From Acidobacteriota bacterium (lineage in GTDB: Bacteria > Acidobacteriota > Blastocatellia > Pyrinomonadales > Pyrinomonadaceae): a stretch of 14,205 nucleotides of DNA. A program made the position numbers and the translations under genes. The stretch spans positions 1 through 14,205 of the forward strand of contig JAIVJP010000001.1 of NCBI GenBank assembly GCA_020199975.1, given 5' to 3'. The notes below the pieces were generated by a model. It made no database searches. It was not told the DNA's origin and saw only the letters and a list, made by a program, of their open reading frames with translations. Below are positions 13,844-14,205 of the stretch, in pieces (within the stretch, counting starts at the first letter, position 1; each line of letters starts with the position of its first letter).

Positions 13844-14205
13844 ATGGGTTCGCGACGTAAGGCGCGCGAATGCGCCTTGCAAATGCTCTTTGCGGCTGAC
13901 GTTGCTGAAACGCCCCCGGACGAGGTGGTGCGGACGTATTGGGCGGAATTGGGCGACACTGATTTGGAAAAACCGGCGCGCGATTTTGCGACGCGACTGG
14001 CAGCTGGGACGCTGGCCCAGCTCCAGGCCATGGACGAACGCATACGCTCGCGGGCGGAACACTGGCGCATTGCGCGGATGGCGGTTGTCGATCGCAACAT
14101 CCTCCGCCTGGCCGTTTACGAGTTCCTTTACGAACCAACTCCTCGCACTGTGGCCATCAATGAAGCGCTCGAAATAGCCCGCCGCTTCTCGACCTACGAA
14201 GCCAC
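13844..14205 (+). CDS. nusB: Transcription antitermination factor NusB (3'-truncated by window edge)
   Basis: Small helical RNA-binding protein that joins NusE (S10) in antitermination complexes, mainly on rRNA operons. The frame begins at ATG 13844 and stays open to the end of the window, giving 120 residues with the C-terminus outside. The N-terminus GSRRKARECALQMLFAAD is the arginine-rich NusB start, which contacts boxA RNA in the family. Later segments RIARMAVVDRNILRLAVYEFLY and PRTVAINEALEIARRFS match the conserved core (the D-R-x-x-L-R-x-A and A-I-N-E-A motifs). The ribosome-binding site is weak. It follows ribH and a stem-loop, and its expression probably depends on the ribH promoter. 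Confidence 0.94.
   Translation, partial: MGSRRKARECALQMLFAADVAETPPDEVVRTYWAELGDTDLEKPARDFATRLAAGTLAQLQAMDERIRSRAEHWRIARMAVVDRNILRLAVYEFLYEPTPRTVAINEALEIARRFSTYEA

Overview
The window reads as a chromosomal housekeeping stretch from a free-living bacterium. Protein sequences and gene order (MutS2-DnaG-RpoD on one strand; rhomboid with an N-terminal zinc ribbon, short-chain 3-hydroxyacyl-CoA dehydrogenase, RibH-NusB on the other) suggest Acidobacteriota, perhaps the class Blastocatellia. That placement is inference from recognised sequence style, not from a search. No phage, plasmid, CRISPR, tRNA or rRNA signature was found.

Layout. Bases 1-5910 hold a leftward information-processing cluster, mutS2 -> dnaG -> rpoD. 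rpoD runs off the left edge, so its C-terminal part is not visible. The mutS2 stop and the dnaG start are 7 nt apart; dnaG and rpoD are separated by about 130 nt. Bases 5911-6501 form a divergent intergenic region carrying a large imperfect inverted repeat (arms of about 56 nt, 75-nt centre). A second repeat with shared sequence modules and a perfect 13-bp hairpin lies at 6931-6996.

From 6502 rightward all genes are on the + strand. An AhpD-like carboxymuconolactone decarboxylase family protein, an exported thioredoxin/NHL-propeller protein related in architecture to NHLRC2, and a ferritin-like protein form a loose redox/iron group. They are followed by a zinc-ribbon rhomboid protease and a 3-hydroxybutyryl-CoA dehydrogenase. 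Directly after the dehydrogenase lies the decayed C-terminal third of an enoyl-CoA hydratase (one stop, two frameshifts), the enzyme that normally acts one step away in the same pathway. Next come a small coiled-coil protein with 21-bp tandem repeats, lumazine synthase (ribH) and the start of nusB, which runs off the right edge.

The most informative observations are the crotonase pseudogene, the two related intergenic repeats, the 21-bp tandem array, and a near-consensus promoter that overlaps the longest possible ribH reading frame and therefore fixes its start downstream. Several genes appear to use GTG or TTG starts. I did not find a convincing new defence or mobile system here.
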